Shown in pieces: positions 23,118 to 30,590 of a stretch of 34,979 nt of DNA. Each line of letters begins with the position of its first letter. Position 1 is the stretch's first letter. The position numbers were made by a program, and so were the translations under genes. The DNA comes from a virus. The stretch lies in the IMG/VR virus record IMGVR_UViG_3300042946_001363, positions 1 through 34,979 of that record, one strand, 5' to 3'. The notes below the pieces were generated by a model. The model had not been told where the DNA came from and ran no database searches. It saw only the letters and a list, made by a program, of their open reading frames with translations.

Positions 23118-24018
23118 TAAGTTTAATGACGTAGAAATGATGGAACTTGGTGCTGGTGTTTGTCTGTTTCCGTCGGCTATCGACTTTGACTGGGAATTTG
23201 CTATTAATTCCTGTAGGGAGCTTGTCGACAGAGACGCCTCCGCTATGTACACCGAAACAATTCATCCCGAAACTGGCGAAAAAGCGCTAGTAAATATGAG
23301 CGGCTACATTTTTGATTACGACACATTTGCATCGATGCCAAGTAGGTGTTCGTCCGCCCATCAGCAATGTTCAGATAAGTTTAGGGAAATGCTTGAGTTT
23401 TGGGAGGACTCGAAAGATAGGTATTTGCTCAAATACATGCTCAGATATCCCCTTTCTTACAAAAATATTTGGTGGAAGGTTAAGGGGCATATCGTTAGGT
23501 ATTCATCTCCACCATCTGGAGTTGTGGGTAATCGCCAATACCTTGGCGTCCATTCAGACACAAGCGCCGACTACGTCTATGGATACGAACACCCATCCGA
23601 CCAGCTAGCAACAAGAAATACACTATCCTGCATTGTCTACATTAACGATTGCGATGAATCTGGCGATGATGCTGTAAATTCATTTGCTGGAGGACACCAT
23701 TTCTTTAACGAACTAAATATAAATTACAAACCACGAAAGGGGGACATACTAATGTTCCCATCAAATTACATAGCATCACATGAAGTGCTTCCAGTTTCCA
23801 GGGGGGAGAGATATTCATATTTGGGTTGGTATTCACACGGAAGCCCAAATAGCGAATATCACGAGCACATCGCAGACCCTGTTAAGGAACCAGAAATTGC
23901 AAAGGTTTCTACAAACGTTTACCTACCCAACTTGCGCAAAGACTTTAGAGAATACATACAAAATTGTGGGCCAGATAAACACTTCTATGCCATGTCTCTG
24001 GTTTCGGACGGTTTTTAA
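23104..24018 (+). CDS. Fe(II)/2-oxoglutarate oxygenase, long subfamily
   Basis: I start at ATG 23104; a second ATG at 23110 has better spacing (8 bases) from a ggag sequence, while a frame from 23032 would overlap the previous gene by 86 bases. 304 residues. H150-x-D152 (LGVHSDTS), H226 (ASHEVLPV) and R236 (RGERYSYLGWY). It has an 18-residue Ser/Asp-rich insert before the GG motif (CDESGDDAVNSFAGGHH), and the GGEL motif reads GGHHFF, a clear departure from its relatives. Adjacent to two paralogs. Confidence 0.86.
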   Translation: MTMVNKFNDVEMMELGAGVCLFPSAIDFDWEFAINSCRELVDRDASAMYTETIHPETGEKALVNMSGYIFDYDTFASMPSRCSSAHQQCSDKFREMLEFWEDSKDRYLLKYMLRYPLSYKNIWWKVKGHIVRYSSPPSGVVGNRQYLGVHSDTSADYVYGYEHPSDQLATRNTLSCIVYINDCDESGDDAVNSFAGGHHFFNELNINYKPRKGDILMFPSNYIASHEVLPVSRGERYSYLGWYSHGSPNSEYHEHIADPVKEPEIAKVSTNVYLPNLRKDFREYIQNCGPDKHFYAMSLVSDGF

Positions 24019-24794
24019 TGAACATAACGCATCTAGGAAATGGAATTGTTCAGTTTGACAATGCAATAAAGTCAACACAACAAGATGTCGATAAGTATCT
24101 TGAAAACCTCCTCCTGTCCACCAACCATGAGGGTTACTCAAATTTGGGTAATGAGAATTTAAAAAATTCTGGTGGGTATAACCACAATTTAGAACAAGCA
24201 AAGATTGCCCCACATAGATACTTAAATGTAAATCATTTGGGAATAGAAAAAAAAGATTTTCAAACCTTGAGCGATTTGGAGGACTCCGGAACCAACTGTG
24301 TCAGTAAGTACTTGGAGATATTCCCATCTGCCGCAGGTGCCGTAAAATGGCGGACCAGGGGTCATGTAATTAGGTATCTTCCGGGACAAATGATAGGACC
24401 ACATTCCGACGCAAATCTCCCATACGCAGATGATGGTTTGACTCCAATCTCATTGGCACCAATAGCAAATACTCTTACGTGTAGCATTTTCCTAAACGAT
24501 AAATACACAGGTGGAAATCTAAGTTTCCGCCCATGGGGCATAACCGTATTCCCCAAGTTTGGTTCAATCGTTGTGTACCCTTCTAACTTTTCTGGTTGCC
24601 ATGAGATAACACCAATAGAAACGGGAGAGAGATTTGCTTATCTTTCCTGGTTCTGCCACGGCGTTCTCGATATAAGCCCACCGGCAGAACATAAAAGACA
24701 AGAATTGCAGAACTTTTCGTATCATCTTGATTTTATTACTAGTCATTCAGCAAATTCGGTCCAACAGTTTGTTCCTGTTGGTCCAATAAAGTGA
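24018..24794 (+). CDS. Fe(II)/2-oxoglutarate oxygenase, long subfamily
   Basis: 258 residues; the start overlaps the previous stop by one base (TAATG). H129-x-D131 (GPHSDAN), H195 (GCHEITPI) and R205 (TGERFAYLSWF). The core reads NTLTCSIFLNDKYTGGNLSFRPWGI. N-terminal MNITHLGNGIVQF and FPSAAGAVKWRTRGHVIRY tie it to the long subfamily. It lacks the C-terminal DYxxYI segment of the other members. Confidence 0.86.
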   Translation: MNITHLGNGIVQFDNAIKSTQQDVDKYLENLLLSTNHEGYSNLGNENLKNSGGYNHNLEQAKIAPHRYLNVNHLGIEKKDFQTLSDLEDSGTNCVSKYLEIFPSAAGAVKWRTRGHVIRYLPGQMIGPHSDANLPYADDGLTPISLAPIANTLTCSIFLNDKYTGGNLSFRPWGITVFPKFGSIVVYPSNFSGCHEITPIETGERFAYLSWFCHGVLDISPPAEHKRQELQNFSYHLDFITSHSANSVQQFVPVGPIK

Positions 24795-24803
24795 GGCGTA
24801 TCA

Positions 24804-25634
24804 ATGAAAATTGGAATTAATTCTCCCGGGAAAATGGGTGCAACAATCGCAAAGTCATTGCAATTAGCAGGACATTCTGTATTTTTCGCATCGATGGATA
24901 GGTCAATGGAGACTATACACAGAGCATCGGATTGCGGAATAAATAATTTATTCACTTTGGAGAAGCTTGCTGATGAGTGTGGGGCGATTATCTGCATAGG
25001 CACAAATGATGCAGCCATGGAAACACCAAGAAATGTATTAATAAACAAATACAAAGGTTTGTATATTGACTTAAATTCTTTGAATGGAGACGAGGAAGAA
25101 CACCAGTGGAGGACCATCGTTTCTGGCCTAACAGATAACTACTGTGAGGGAGCAATTAGGGGGTACCCCATTGAAGATGAAGCTTTAACTGATAAAAAGC
25201 ATCGACTCATGATTCTTTCAGGACCATCAGCACGGGAAGCAGCGGCATTGTTGTCGGGCGGGCTTTTTGATGTCCACGTATCTGCCGCTCCAGCAAAATA
25301 CGTAAATCGGCTCATTGCGTCTGGCAGTATGTCGCCGCCAAAAGAGCATCTGTTTCAAGACAAAATAACACCAAAAAATCCCAAATGGGAAGATGAAATG
25401 CTAAACCTAATAGCAGAAAAATTCTACGTGGATGGAAGAACTGGCTCTGAAACGATGGTTTATATTTGGGAACAGATTCGCGACGGAAAACTGAGAGACA
25501 TATGCATCGATTTAAAATTTCCAGAGCATTTGGGATTCATACATGGAATCAATACTTTTGGAAAACACTTAACAATGAACAATTCACTTGATAAGCCAAG
25601 AGGTGACTATCCATCTTGGCAGGAACCGAGATGA
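24804..25634 (+). CDS. NAD(P)-binding beta-hydroxyacid-dehydrogenase-like protein
   Basis: 276 residues. Residues 3-30 form a Rossmann start of the 3-hydroxyisobutyrate / 6-phosphogluconate dehydrogenase type (IGINSPGKMGATIAKSLQLAGHSVFFAS; the usual GxxGxMG glycine pattern reads N-S-P-G-K-M-G). LYIDLNSL (about 87-93) and GAIRGYP (116-122) align with the substrate-binding DxS and PVSGG segments, and LMILSG with the following strand. K165 in AAPAKYVNRLIAS sits where the family's catalytic Lys is expected (KxxNN). The helical C-terminal domain is shortened. Such enzymes oxidise short beta-hydroxyacids or reduce imines; the substrate here is open. It is the last plus-strand gene. Confidence 0.72.
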   Translation: MKIGINSPGKMGATIAKSLQLAGHSVFFASMDRSMETIHRASDCGINNLFTLEKLADECGAIICIGTNDAAMETPRNVLINKYKGLYIDLNSLNGDEEEHQWRTIVSGLTDNYCEGAIRGYPIEDEALTDKKHRLMILSGPSAREAAALLSGGLFDVHVSAAPAKYVNRLIASGSMSPPKEHLFQDKITPKNPKWEDEMLNLIAEKFYVDGRTGSETMVYIWEQIRDGKLRDICIDLKFPEHLGFIHGINTFGKHLTMNNSLDKPRGDYPSWQEPR

Positions 25635-25655
25635 ATATGGTGCTTCAGGGACTGC

Positions 25656-26711
25656 TTATATAAGTTGGTCGGGGTAAACTTTACCCCTGTTTTCTGTTTC
25701 TTTTATTACATCGCTCGCGTAATACGGCCGAGATAAACCGTTTTCCCCCTCAAGCGCCCGATTCTGATAAACAGGATTTGTTCTTGCTTCATCAAAATCC
25801 GATTGACCGTAATCTGAGTGTTTTGCATAGAGGGAGTAATCGTCATACAGGGAGTCAATCCAATGCGGACGACACCAGTCATCAACAGCATCTGGCTCCG
25901 ACACATTTATTAAGACGTCATCATGTGATGAGCCTTGTGAAAAGAACTCTAGATACCCGTATCGTTTCCCATGCGTAACAGTGTGGACGCCATGGGTGGC
26001 CATAAAGTTGCAAGGAAAAATTACTATATCTCCGGATTTTGCTTGGTGCTCAATATCAAGGTATGGAAAAAACAACTCCCCGCCTATGTAGTTTGTTCCA
26101 TCCAATTCGGATGTGCTCGATACGCAGTCATTGATGTATGCCATTACGGCAACAACTTGACGCATCTGCACCTGCCCCTTGGGGACAAATCTTTCACCGT
26201 TTGTGGCCCTATAGTTTGAGTCATTATCGTTATGGATTCCCAAATAATCACCCTCGTCGTATCGCAGAAGGTGCCCCCTGCTCCTCCACCATATTGTTCC
26301 GAGAGCAAATGGGAATCTGTGAATGTACTTAATTAAGCACTTATAAATTTGGTCTTCCCAGTTCTGGAATATCTCAACAACTTCCGGCTCGGTGCCTTGC
26401 TGTACCGGCTGAAGAACACGAATTGGAACTTCCTCTATCTGTTCAATTGAGAATTTATTGCCGTCCTCGTTTACCGCATATTTCTGACCGGAGCTGTCGG
26501 TGTGATATTTCCATCTTTGCTCATGCGCCAGCTGTGCATTTCTGTCAGCCCATGGCATAATGAGTTCTTTGTTCGGATTAAATGCATTTCTGAAACAGAC
26601 AACACCGCCGCCAAGATGAACGTCATTAATTGAATCAATTTCTAGTACTTCTGATTTACCAATTTTTGGCGTGCTCCCAAAAAATGGAGGAAATTGGACT
26701 GCTTTACTCAA
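25656..26711 (-). CDS. Fe(II)/2-oxoglutarate oxygenase, long subfamily (minus strand)
   Basis: The start is uncertain. The ATG at 26780 would overlap the upstream gene by 77 bases with shadow-like sequence; TTG at 26711, overlapping the upstream stop as TTGAGTAA, gives a 351-residue protein and fits the overlap style of this genome. With that start, H160-x-D162 (LGIHNDND), H240 (ATHGVHTV) and R250 (GKRYGYLEFF) are the active-site residues. VHLGGGVVCF, FPFALGTIWWRSRGHLLRY, YIGGELFFPYLDI and C-terminal WIDSLYDDYSLYAKH match the plus-strand paralogs at 22284-24794. The terminal 40 residues are extra. Last gene of the minus-strand unit. Confidence 0.84.
   Translation of the reverse strand: MSKAVQFPPFFGSTPKIGKSEVLEIDSINDVHLGGGVVCFRNAFNPNKELIMPWADRNAQLAHEQRWKYHTDSSGQKYAVNEDGNKFSIEQIEEVPIRVLQPVQQGTEPEVVEIFQNWEDQIYKCLIKYIHRFPFALGTIWWRSRGHLLRYDEGDYLGIHNDNDSNYRATNGERFVPKGQVQMRQVVAVMAYINDCVSSTSELDGTNYIGGELFFPYLDIEHQAKSGDIVIFPCNFMATHGVHTVTHGKRYGYLEFFSQGSSHDDVLINVSEPDAVDDWCRPHWIDSLYDDYSLYAKHSDYGQSDFDEARTNPVYQNRALEGENGLSRPYYASDVIKETENRGKVYPDQLI
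25671..25700 (+). terminator. Rho-independent-type terminator of the plus-strand unit
   Basis: The inverted repeat ggggtaaactttacccc (25671-25687; GGGGTA/TACCCC stem, short loop) is followed on the plus strand by a T-rich tract (tgttttctgtttc). It lies 37 bases after the last plus-strand stop. On the minus strand no T tract follows the hairpin, so it looks unidirectional. It overlaps the last codons of the convergent minus-strand oxygenase gene. Confidence 0.7.
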
Positions 26712-27036
26712 CGACAACCGAGGCGCTCGCAGGCGGTGGATTTTCCATGTTCCGCTTGTACATATCATACTGCTGGACAAACATTTTGAAATGCGCCCCA
26801 GAGTTCATGTAGTAAACAACTTTGTTCTGTGATGGTTGCAGTCCGCCGACAAATGCTTCCGTCCATTCCGTGGCTGCGGCCATCAACTCATTGGCAATGT
26901 GAGTGCCCATTTCGTCAACAAAAGTTGCGTTTGTTTCAGCAATATCAATACATGCAGCAATATCGTGGAGCGTGTAGTGATTCGTACCACTCTTAACCAC
27001 TGGACCATTTGTTGTTGTGATTATTGTAAAAGCCAT
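26704..27036 (-). CDS. Hypothetical protein, 110 residues
   Basis: Starts four bases after the six-cysteine mini-protein gene. The N-terminus is Thr-rich beta (AFTIITTTNGPVVKSG), then helical (DIAACIDIAETNATFVDEMGTHIANELMAAATEWTEAF). The C-terminus is PPPASASVVVE. Family not recognised. Its position between the adhesin-side genes and an oxygenase is occupied by nothing comparable in the plus-strand cassettes. Confidence 0.62.
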   Translation of the reverse strand: MAFTIITTTNGPVVKSGTNHYTLHDIAACIDIAETNATFVDEMGTHIANELMAAATEWTEAFVGGLQPSQNKVVYYMNSGAHFKMFVQQYDMYKRNMENPPPASASVVVE

Positions 27037-27040
27037 GTTT

Positions 27041-27199
27041 TTACCACTTTCCTATTGGGCACTTTGCCGTTTTAAGTCTCGTTTTTACTTTCATGAAGCA
27101 ACCACATTCCTTACAGGTCATTGTCGGCCTGAATAAACGCGGGCACCCCAAGCATATCTTCAATCGCTCTTCCCCGTAATTAACTGCTGTGTCGCTCAT
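27041..27199 (-). CDS. 52-residue six-cysteine mini-protein (second copy)
   Basis: A short gene found by reading the gap between the adhesin and the 110-residue gene. The start overlaps the adhesin stop by one base (TAATG) and the stop is at 27041. Cysteines C16-x2-C19-x9-C29-x2-C32-x-C34-x12-C47 have exactly the spacing of C39 to C70 in the protein at 3159-3386, and CGCFMKxK and CPxxKW are shared. The long N-terminal extension of the other copy is missing. Probable zinc-binding fold (DUF6171-like by recollection); function unknown. The exact spacing match and the coupled start make this a confident coding call despite the length. Confidence 0.85.
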   Translation of the reverse strand: MSDTAVNYGEERLKICLGCPRLFRPTMTCKECGCFMKVKTRLKTAKCPIGKW

Positions 27200-28299
27200 T
27201 ACGGTTTAGTATACACAAAGTTGTCGACAGCATTTGACTGAGAGACTGTCGCTGGAGCAATAGAAACGCCATGTTTTTTGCCTCTATTGGCCCCCGTTGC
27301 GGTATGGCTTCCTGTTATTGTTCCGCCTGCTGCCCCTGGTGCTGAAATTGATATACTTTCACCGACTAGTGTTACGGTTAGTGAAGTTGGTCTTGTTGGG
27401 TTACCAGCAGCCCCAGCCGCGGCAACCGTCTCGGTAGATGTGACTGTGTTCGTATTTGCAACAATCGAAACCGTTCCAGCAACGGCTTTTCTTATTATTG
27501 CTTTTTGCGAGTATGTCCAGGTTCTTGTTTCAGGATTTGTGTAGTATACCGTCGTGGTCGTGTACTGCGGTCTTGGGCTTTGTCCATTGCAGGCACCAGG
27601 GCAACCAGGGTCAGTTGCATCAAGATATATACAACAGTTTTGAATTTGATATTCATTGCATGTCCCTGGCGTTCCTGGGTCTGTCATTACGAGTGAGCAG
27701 CAACACGTTCCACCGCAGAGGTATTCGTCTCCGGCTTGATAGCCATAGAGAACATAACCACCACCACAATGGATTCCATCCTGATAGCAAGACAGTCCTG
27801 ATGGTGTTCGATATTCATACGTTGCAGGTGTTCCCCCAGAGTAACTAATACAAACTACGTCGTAGCAAGTTCCACCAAACGGGGGGAACGAACTGTCGCC
27901 GTTATATATTTTCCCACCGCTACACGTGTTTCCGGTAAATGTTTGCTGTTCATAGCTGCCGCTAGTAGCAGGGTTTTGAACACTTGATTGCGTCATCTCC
28001 GTGTTGGCGGCAAACCAGTTGTTTTGGTCCACCACCCAGAATGCAACACCCCATCCATCCCCGTTTGCTCTGTCAACTTTAACTGTTGCGTTTTTTGTAT
28101 TAGTTCGCAATGTGGCTATCGGGTAGCTAGCTGCGGCGGTTGAGGTGGTCAGTTGGTTACTGGTGATTGCCCAGTCACCACTTGTCTCTGTCCATTTTTT
28201 TCCAGCAGCAGTAATGTCTGTGCTGTTTGCGCGATTAAAATCGTCAGACGTTGTTGGGAGGATTCTGCCCCCACCTGCCTCAACTATTCCAGGAATCAT
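27199..28299 (-). CDS. Cysteine-rich adhesin with split lectin-like domain
   Basis: 366 residues, one base after the fibre stop. Residues 19-105 (DDFNRANSTDI, KKWTETSGDWAITSNQL, GWGVAFWVVDQNNWFA) look like the first part of a concanavalin-like jelly-roll. Residues about 255-366, with closing strands NPTRPTSLTVTLVGESISIS and AVDNFVYTKP, look like its second part. Between them (126-237) is an insert with 14 cysteines, including CGGTCCCS and NCCIYL, that may form disulfides or bind metal. The N-terminus MIPG...GGGR resembles the fn3 adhesin at 1619. Likely a receptor- or glycan-binding virion protein made with the adjacent fibre. Confidence 0.72.
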   Translation of the reverse strand: MIPGIVEAGGGRILPTTSDDFNRANSTDITAAGKKWTETSGDWAITSNQLTTSTAAASYPIATLRTNTKNATVKVDRANGDGWGVAFWVVDQNNWFAANTEMTQSSVQNPATSGSYEQQTFTGNTCSGGKIYNGDSSFPPFGGTCYDVVCISYSGGTPATYEYRTPSGLSCYQDGIHCGGGYVLYGYQAGDEYLCGGTCCCSLVMTDPGTPGTCNEYQIQNCCIYLDATDPGCPGACNGQSPRPQYTTTTVYYTNPETRTWTYSQKAIIRKAVAGTVSIVANTNTVTSTETVAAAGAAGNPTRPTSLTVTLVGESISISAPGAAGGTITGSHTATGANRGKKHGVSIAPATVSQSNAVDNFVYTKP

Positions 28300-28300
28300 G

Positions 28301-29323
28301 TTAACTCGTTATATTTCCAACTAGAACCCATGTATTTGCTGCATACTTTACAAGTGTTGCAACTGCGAACTGTCCTCCAAGTTTTAATTGAGCGTCAAAC
28401 CCGCCAACGGTTTGTGGGGATGTGGCGCTAAATGTAACTACTTGTGTGCCTGTTTGAAGAAAATCTATTCTGTCCCCAACTGTAAATGTTGCATCAGAGG
28501 TTGGTATGACAACCGAAGTACAAGACGAAAGCACCACTAAACCACCAACATCGGAAGCCGCAATTGTGTGTGTCGCACCTTGCTGAGCAACAATCGGTGA
28601 CCTAAACCCAGAGCGAGCTGCACCAGTAGCTAAATCTGTTGTCGTAATCGAACCAGACAGACTCAATTTGCTATAAGCAATTGCTGCGTTACTCTTGATG
28701 TCGGCATTGACAATCGAATCGTTTTCAATCATCGCACTGGTAATCACTCCAGTGTCAGCCAGGGTCACAGCTGTTCCAGATATTTTGGTTTTATCTATCG
28801 CAGCAGAAGCATTTATATCAGCATTAACGATAGATGTTGCTAGGTTCAACTTGCTGTATGCAATTGCCGCCGAAGTGTTTATATCAGCGTTGACAATCGT
28901 TCCGTCAAGAATCTTTCCTGATGTAACAGCACCATCTGCTAGTTCTGTTGCGGTAATTGTCCCAGCAGCAATATCTGCTGCTATTACCGTGCCTGGGGCA
29001 ATTTTGTCAGATGTTACAGAGTTGGCAGCTAGCTTTTGCGTGGTGATTGCACCATCTCCAACCGTAAATTGCGCTGAGTCCTGCCACGAAGCGCCGTTGT
29101 AATATTGAATTAAGTTCAATTCATCGATATAACAAATGCGGCCTTCGGACAGCGCTGGCTTGCCGCTTCCTCCTTGGGATACGGGAATTCCGTCGCCAAA
29201 CGCCGCATCGCGCGCTGCTGTGGTCGCGAAACGCGCAACCACCTGGTCCATGAGATACGTGTTTATGTCTGCTGCATATGCAGTATCACCAGATAGAAAT
29301 AGTCTTACACCTGTACCGGCCAT
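28301..29323 (-). CDS. Tail fibre protein (P2 gpH position)
   Basis: 340 residues; a taggag ribosome-binding site precedes the ATG. The N-terminus (DTAYAADINTYLMDQVVARFATTAARDAAF, YIDELNLIQYYNGASW) is typical of baseplate-attached fibres. Residues about 88-235 are made of short Ala/Ile repeats (GTIVNADINTSAAIAYSKL). The C-terminus (VIPTSDATFTVGDRIDFLQTGTQ, AANTWVLVGNIT) is the beta domain shared with fibres at 3-1622 and 10362-11138. It follows the I gene, the place of fibre gene H in P2-like baseplate operons. Confidence 0.85.
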   Translation of the reverse strand: MAGTGVRLFLSGDTAYAADINTYLMDQVVARFATTAARDAAFGDGIPVSQGGSGKPALSEGRICYIDELNLIQYYNGASWQDSAQFTVGDGAITTQKLAANSVTSDKIAPGTVIAADIAAGTITATELADGAVTSGKILDGTIVNADINTSAAIAYSKLNLATSIVNADINASAAIDKTKISGTAVTLADTGVITSAMIENDSIVNADIKSNAAIAYSKLSLSGSITTTDLATGAARSGFRSPIVAQQGATHTIAASDVGGLVVLSSCTSVVIPTSDATFTVGDRIDFLQTGTQVVTFSATSPQTVGGFDAQLKLGGQFAVATLVKYAANTWVLVGNITS

Positions 29324-29376
29324 TTAGAAATCTCCTAAATTATTGTGTTTTATTTTAGCATTATGTTTCATACTGG
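29324..29376 (-). promoter_or_regulatory. AT-rich gap before the fibre gene, possible promoter
   Basis: This 53-base gap is the largest on the minus strand between the J/I genes and the fibre. Read on the minus strand it contains taatgctaaaataaaacac before the taggag ribosome-binding site. The taaaata run is like a -10 or T4-type late element, but no second element is clear, so this is weak. Confidence 0.2.
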
Positions 29377-30588
29377 TCACCCGAACGAGATGCTTCCATC
29401 AAGCAAACCATACGTGACGTCATCAAGTGTTAAGAAGAATTCGTCAATAGTTTGGTGAGTAACCACGTATCCCATAGGTCTAGCCATATTCACTGATTGG
29501 AGTATGGCATCGCTTGATTCACCGACATTTGCATCAATTGTTTCGTTTGTTAGCGTCTGAATGCGAATCGCAAAAGGGTCTCCACCGAAATATGGCGTCA
29601 ACGAAACAGACTGTGTGGAAGCCTCTCCATCTTTTGTCCTGATTGTCATCTGTTTTGCAGATTCAATCATTGCATGTCTTGTCCCAGCACCTCTTCCATA
29701 ATGGCTCCCATAGAGCTGCCACTCCACAAAGTCTCGCTGAAGACCGGCGTTATTGAAATAAAGAGTCCCATCAGATAACTGAAAGTTACGATGGATTCTT
29801 TCCCCATTGAATTGAGCCAGCCAACTCAAATACGCGTCTCGAGCCGCTGATGGAGAAACAAGCGAACTCTGAACCCAACTGAGAATTCCCTCGTCCTGTG
29901 TTACCAGCTCTTCGGCCTCAAGACCGTACATCTCTTCGTATTCAGATTTTGTGTCACCAGCAGCAGATGTAAGCACGTCAATAAGTCTAAAAAAAGGATA
30001 AGTCGGATATGACTGAGATGAGTCAAGTTCCCAGTAAAAATCAGGTAGAAAATTTCGTATTCCAGATACGAAATCATTAGAGTAGAAATCCAGGTCGTGA
30101 ATTAGGTGTGGACATGTCAACCATATGTTTGACGCATTATGTCCAGTGATAGATATTCTTACACTTAAGGTGTGAAGCTCTGAATCATCCGGAACGGTTA
30201 TTCTATTTGACTGAATAGCGTTGTATTCACCGCTGCTAAATGACTGAATATTTCCTTCAATTCCAGTTGATGAACCATCAAGATAAATCATTGTTGATAA
30301 ATCGACAGAAGACAGCGCTTTGATTCGCATATTAAAGGAAAGAATTCGTCCATTGTCTTCGAGATATAATGGAACATCTTCTAGTGTTACTAATATTTCA
30401 CCAGTAGATGATGGGTTTAATTGCAGAACGTAACGAGTATCAACCAAAAAGTTAGTTGAAACTATTGTTAATTCCGAGTTAGTTGATTCCCAATCGTTTG
30501 AATATGCGCCGAGTTCAACAATTTGTCCACTATCATTTACTCGAAGCAGCGCACTATCGTATGGCAAAAGGTTACGTGTTGTAGCCAT
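29377..30588 (-). CDS. I: Baseplate protein I-like (tail protein I family)
   Basis: 403 residues. The second half carries the tail protein I pattern: NFLPDFYWELDSSQSYPTYPFFRLIDVLTSAAGD, YEEMYGLEAEELVTQDEGILSWVQSSL and DAYLSWLAQFNGERIHRN, that is, a baseplate protein whose helical core packs against J. The first 180 residues are a beta-rich extra domain (DDSELHTLSVRISITGHNASNIWL) not present in P2 gpI (about 180 residues), and could be a fibre or carbohydrate-facing addition. It starts two bases after the J stop and lies between J and the fibre, as in P2 (J-I-H). Confidence 0.75.
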   Translation of the reverse strand: MATTRNLLPYDSALLRVNDSGQIVELGAYSNDWESTNSELTIVSTNFLVDTRYVLQLNPSSTGEILVTLEDVPLYLEDNGRILSFNMRIKALSSVDLSTMIYLDGSSTGIEGNIQSFSSGEYNAIQSNRITVPDDSELHTLSVRISITGHNASNIWLTCPHLIHDLDFYSNDFVSGIRNFLPDFYWELDSSQSYPTYPFFRLIDVLTSAAGDTKSEYEEMYGLEAEELVTQDEGILSWVQSSLVSPSAARDAYLSWLAQFNGERIHRNFQLSDGTLYFNNAGLQRDFVEWQLYGSHYGRGAGTRHAMIESAKQMTIRTKDGEASTQSVSLTPYFGGDPFAIRIQTLTNETIDANVGESSDAILQSVNMARPMGYVVTHQTIDEFFLTLDDVTYGLLDGSISFG

Positions 30589-30590
30589 TG

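Noticed and set aside
3414-26711. DNA-base hydroxylases of the TET/JBP type for genome modification
   Set aside because: The motif wording is P4H-, AspH- or small-molecule-oxygenase-like, and the genes sit with fibres and baseplate genes, not with nucleotide metabolism or glycosyltransferases for DNA.
26712-26780. Longer N-terminus of the minus-strand oxygenase from ATG 26780
   Set aside because: It would overlap the 110-residue gene by 77 bases, and the added residues look like an out-of-frame shadow; start codons at 26711 or nearby fit better.
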